Below, one piece after another: positions 61,017-64,000 of a DNA stretch of 64,000 bases (its first letter is position 1; every line of letters begins with the position of its first letter). The notes below the pieces were generated by a model. The model had not been told where the DNA came from and made no database searches. It worked only from the letters and a program-made list of their open reading frames with translations. The position numbers were made by a program, and so were the translations under genes. Origin of the DNA: Terrimesophilobacter sp964651535 (GTDB taxonomy: Bacteria; Actinomycetota; Actinomycetes; Actinomycetales; Microbacteriaceae); the NCBI GenBank assembly GCA_964651535.1, contig CAZYYE010000001.1, positions 620,001-684,000 on the forward strand, in the 5' to 3' direction.

Positions 61017-62225
61017 ATGATGAGCCAACAGTCGATCAGGAGCGCTGTTCCGCCGCGTGAACTCGCGGCCACCATCAGCGCGATGGCGGTACTTCGTGCC
61101 GGCTGGGCCGTTGCGCTCGTCTACCTCGGGATATCGGTAATCGCACTCGTCGATCTGTGGCTGTCCCGCGACTACGGCCCGCGCGTGCTGGTCCCCCTCG
61201 GCGTGCTCGTCGCGGTCATCGCCGCATTGGTCGCTCTCGTGCGCCGGCCCTCCCGACGACGCGGCGTGGTGTACCTCGCTGTGGGGACCATCGCGTGTTT
61301 CGCGTACGTCTACAGCCTGCTCGCCATCGATCCGGTACTGGACTCGAGCGGGCTGTACCTCGTCAACCGTGTCACCGTGGCCATGCTGCTCGTCGGCGCC
61401 GTGGGCAAACATCTCGTCAACGGAATCGTGTGGTGCACCACCGGCTGGATCCTGGGCACCGCGGCGACCGCCGCCGCTCAATTGTCGCTGGGGCTGCCGC
61501 CCAACCCCGGCTTCGGTCCGTTCGTGTCGCTCCTGATATACATCGTCATCATCGCCATGTTCGTGCTCATCCGACGCAATCAGCGGCGATTCACTCCGGA
61601 CTTCTCGGCCGTGGAAGCCGAGACGGCGCGGATGGCGGGCCAACGCGAACTCGAGGAACGCGCGGTCGCACTGCTGCACGACACGGTGCTCAACGAACTC
61701 GCGGCGATAGCGAACGGCAAGGACCAGCTCGATGACCGCGCCCGCGAGCGAATCCTGCGCGACATCGAGGCCGTGTCCACCGCGAAAATCGATTCCGCCG
61801 CCGTGGTGCCCGGTGTCGCGTCCGGCGACCTTCGAAATGAACTTCTCGCGGTCATGAGCGAGTTCCGGTGGCGGGGACTCACCGTGAGCGTCGGCGGAGG
61901 GGAGGCGTTGTCCGCCGACCTGGATCCGGCGGCAGCGGCGGCGTTGGTCGGTGCGGTAAGCGGATGTCTGGAGAACATCGTTCGCCACTCCGGGTCCAGC
62001 TCGGCCGAGGTTTTCGTCGACGCCACCGACGAGACGCTGTCCGTCATGATTGTCGACCATGGCCGCGGATTCGACCTCGAGTCCGTGCCCGAGAATCGGC
62101 TGGGCATCCGCCGAAGCCTCGTGAAACGAATCGAAGGCTGCGGCGGAACCGTGCGAATCTGGTCGGCGGTCGGTTCGGGCACATCGATACTCATCGCCGT
62201 CCCCATCCGGGAGAGCCATGCGTGA
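61017..62225 (+). CDS. sensor histidine kinase-like protein (HisKA_3 / HATPase)
   Basis: 402 residues with an N-terminal sensor of about six membrane helices and a cytoplasmic kinase part. The phosphoacceptor motif ALLHDTVLNELAAIA has His221; the ATPase N-box is CLENIVRHSGS with Asn320, and the G-boxes read DHGRGFD and GSGTSILIAVP. This is the LiaS/DesK-type kinase, which pairs with NarL-type regulators, but no response regulator is adjacent. The 3' end overlaps the next gene by eight bases. Confidence 0.85.
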   Translation: MMSQQSIRSAVPPRELAATISAMAVLRAGWAVALVYLGISVIALVDLWLSRDYGPRVLVPLGVLVAVIAALVALVRRPSRRRGVVYLAVGTIACFAYVYSLLAIDPVLDSSGLYLVNRVTVAMLLVGAVGKHLVNGIVWCTTGWILGTAATAAAQLSLGLPPNPGFGPFVSLLIYIVIIAMFVLIRRNQRRFTPDFSAVEAETARMAGQRELEERAVALLHDTVLNELAAIANGKDQLDDRARERILRDIEAVSTAKIDSAAVVPGVASGDLRNELLAVMSEFRWRGLTVSVGGGEALSADLDPAAAAALVGAVSGCLENIVRHSGSSSAEVFVDATDETLSVMIVDHGRGFDLESVPENRLGIRRSLVKRIEGCGGTVRIWSAVGSGTSILIAVPIRESHA

Positions 62226-63381
62226 GGCATGGCGCCGGTCGCCTCACGAGGTCGATCCGCTCAGTTGGTTCTCGGGTCCACTCGTTCCCATCGTCTTCGG
62301 AGGTTTTGCGATGACATTCGGCGTGGCGGTGACCCTGATTTCCCAGCGAGCGAGCGAGATCCTCTGGTTCGACTGGGCCGCCGTCGCGTGCCTTCTCGTG
62401 GCGTTCATCACGGTGTGCTTCGTCGCGAACCCGGTCAGTCGCACTCCGTCCGTGGTTCTCGTGATCCCGGCGATCCTTCTCGCGTGGACGAGCTTCATCC
62501 TGTCCGTCCTCGGCCATATCGGGGGGCCGAGATTGATGGTCGAAATTTGGTGGGCGCCCATCGGGGTTTCCTTCCTGATCGCCGCCCTCGCGCCGTACTC
62601 GTCGGCTTTCACTCTCGCGATCATCGGGTCCGCGAGCGCCGCATTCACGGGCGCCGTCATCACTTTCGTGCCGTTCAATCGGGTCGGATACTGGCCGCCG
62701 TTCACCGAAGGCCTCATCGGTTCAGGGCCCGTACTCGTCGCGGCCGCCGCAGCGAGCGTCTTCGCTTACCAGGTAGTGATGCGCGTCCTGCGCTGGTCCG
62801 CGTCCGAGCCGGGTTCGACGCTCACGAGCGGCGTATTGGGGGAGTCGGCCAGGCTGAACATCCTCCGCGTCGAACTCGCGAGCGTCGGCGACCGCACGCT
62901 GCCGTTCCTCCGGAAGATCGCAGACAGCGGGGTCGTGACAGCGACGGACCGGGAGCAGGCCAGGCTTCTCGCGGAGGAGGTTCGAGCTGAGCTCGTGGAG
63001 CGCGCGAACCGGAGTTGGCTCGACACACTCGCCACAAGAATGAATGTGACCGTCGTCGACGCAGAACATCGCGCCGATCGGATGACGGCGAATCAGCGTG
63101 CGGCATTGCTGGGGCTCCTGAGCGCCGTGAACGAGAGTGCGGGAGGGGGTCGTTCATCGACGCTCATCCAGTTGCGCGGCGAGCCCGACGGATCGACCGC
63201 CGTCGCCCTCAGTACGGATGTGCACCTTCCCGACGGTCGGCGCACCACGCTCCTCGCGCCGTACTACTTCTCGTTGAAGGCAACGGTCGACGACCTCGAA
63301 TGGTCAACAGGAGATCGGCTGGGATTGCAGTTTCGACTGCCACCGGAAGCCGGGAAGGGTGACTCGCCTCGTCGCGCCTAG
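62218..63381 (+). CDS. membrane protein with degenerate kinase-like C-terminus
   Basis: 387 residues: six membrane helices in the N-terminal half, then a soluble part (LNILRVELASVGDRTLPFLR, TANQRAALLGLLSAVNESAG, LGLQFRLPPE) that resembles the previous protein in layout but lacks the phosphoacceptor His motif and clear ATP-binding G-boxes. It is probably a paralogous, non-catalytic partner. Overlaps the kinase gene by eight bases. Its stop TAG shares CTAG (63378-63381) with the stop of the convergent fba gene. Confidence 0.78.
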   Translation: MREAWRRSPHEVDPLSWFSGPLVPIVFGGFAMTFGVAVTLISQRASEILWFDWAAVACLLVAFITVCFVANPVSRTPSVVLVIPAILLAWTSFILSVLGHIGGPRLMVEIWWAPIGVSFLIAALAPYSSAFTLAIIGSASAAFTGAVITFVPFNRVGYWPPFTEGLIGSGPVLVAAAAASVFAYQVVMRVLRWSASEPGSTLTSGVLGESARLNILRVELASVGDRTLPFLRKIADSGVVTATDREQARLLAEEVRAELVERANRSWLDTLATRMNVTVVDAEHRADRMTANQRAALLGLLSAVNESAGGGRSSTLIQLRGEPDGSTAVALSTDVHLPDGRRTTLLAPYYFSLKATVDDLEWSTGDRLGLQFRLPPEAGKGDSPRRA

Positions 63382-64000
63382 CGTGCGCTGATTGACTTGC
63401 CCGCCGAGCCCAGCTGGTTCGTGGACTGGACGACGCGCTGCGCCATGGCGGATTCGGCAATCTTGCCCCAGGCGCGGGGATCGTACTGCTTCTTGTTGCC
63501 CACTGCGCCGTCCACTTTGATGACGCCGTCGTAATTCTTGAGCATGTAGTCGGCGATGGATCTCGTGAATGCATACTGCGTGTCGGTGTCGATGTTCATC
63601 TTGATCACGCCATTGCGCACGGCGGTCGCGATCTCGTCGTCGCTCGAGCCGGAGCCGCCGTGGAAGACGAGGTCGAGCGGCTTCGCGCCGGTTCCGAACT
63701 TTTTCGCGATTCCGTCCTGGATCTCGGCGAGCAGTTCGGGCTTGAGCTTGACGTTGCCCGGGGCATACACGCCGTGCACGTTGCCGAACGTGAGCGCGGC
63801 CATGTAGCGGCCGTTCTCCCCGAGGCCCAGCGCCTCGACGGTCTGGATGCCGTCCTCCACGGTCGTGTACAGGTGCTCGTTGATTTCGTGGCTCACTCCG
63901 TCTTCCTCGCCGCCGACCACGCCGATCTCCACTTCGAGGATCGCGTTGATCGCCTTCATGCGGGGCAAAAGACCTTGGGCGATTTCCAGGTTCTCTCCGA
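63378..64000 (-). CDS. fba: class II fructose-bisphosphate aldolase, 3' part
   Basis: The minus strand is open from 63378 to the window end. The protein fragment carries the zinc ligand and substrate regions of class II aldolase: EVEIGVVGGEEDGV with Glu, TFGNVHGVYAPGNVKL with His, LVFHGGSGSSDDE with His, and the C-terminal VIKMNIDTDTQYAFTR. It cleaves fructose 1,6-bisphosphate in glycolysis. The N-terminal part lies beyond the window. It converges with the membrane protein gene, sharing CTAG between their stop codons. Confidence 0.94.
   Translation of the reverse strand, partial: GENLEIAQGLLPRMKAINAILEVEIGVVGGEEDGVSHEINEHLYTTVEDGIQTVEALGLGENGRYMAALTFGNVHGVYAPGNVKLKPELLAEIQDGIAKKFGTGAKPLDLVFHGGSGSSDDEIATAVRNGVIKMNIDTDTQYAFTRSIADYMLKNYDGVIKVDGAVGNKKQYDPRAWGKIAESAMAQRVVQSTNQLGSAGKSISAR

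Overview
The window is chromosomal DNA from a high-GC Gram-positive bacterium, most probably an actinomycete of the Microbacteriaceae type. The evidence is the high GC content, frequent GTG starts, a mycothiol conjugate amidase, several actinobacterial families of unknown function (DUF501, DUF4245, DUF4307, a probable DUF6264, DUF222-HNH), and the housekeeping order greA / DUF4307 / mca / hemolysin III / uppS / phoH / fumC / xseBA / fba. There is one scaffold gap of 100 N (27293-27392). No rRNA, CRISPR array, integrase or transposase was found.

1-13 kb is a defence island. A 5'-truncated UvrD-like helicase and a DNA cytosine-5 methyltransferase lie on the minus strand. Divergent from them is a tightly coupled plus-strand operon: a 1579-residue protein joining a sacsin/Hsp90-like (GHKL) ATPase to a superfamily 2 helicase, then DrmA-like and DrmB-like proteins (the DISARM core), an HNH endonuclease and a Vsr mismatch endonuclease. 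DrmC, DrmD and DrmE are not seen. I read this as a DISARM-related system with an unusual GHKL-helicase component; it is the most interesting item in the window.

13-20 kb is a transition zone: a broken monooxygenase fragment beside an intact homologue, a divergent TetR regulator, two PIN-domain toxin-antitoxin pairs, a CPBP protease and mazG separated by a perfect 26-bp inverted repeat, a ferritin with a possible iron-repressor box, and another TetR regulator.

20-27.5 kb is core: hisS, eno, ftsB, DUF501, a mycosin-like subtilase and a type II NADH dehydrogenase, then an unusual tRNA-Leu(UAA) followed by 79-bp tandem copies of its 3' end, palindromic repeats and an unresolved 33-bp tandem repeat at the gap.

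27.5-46 kb holds a SulP transporter, a lipoprotein, a translationally coupled TetR / sugar transporter / PLP aldolase / FAD lactone oxidase / GH1 glucosidase operon, an alpha/beta hydrolase-OsmC fusion, a TetR-ABC exporter operon with a 24-bp palindrome at its internal junction, a DUF222-HNH protein, lemA-htpX, a YcaQ-like protein, an AI-2E family transporter and ilvA.

46-64 kb is core again: greA, DUF4307, mca, hemolysin III, uppS, a class V aminotransferase, PIN-PhoH, then a seven-gene minus-strand operon (exonuclease, putative nucleotidyltransferase-fold protein, xseA, xseB, DUF4245, carbonic anhydrase, fumC), a membrane protein, a sensor-kinase-like pair and the 3' part of fba.
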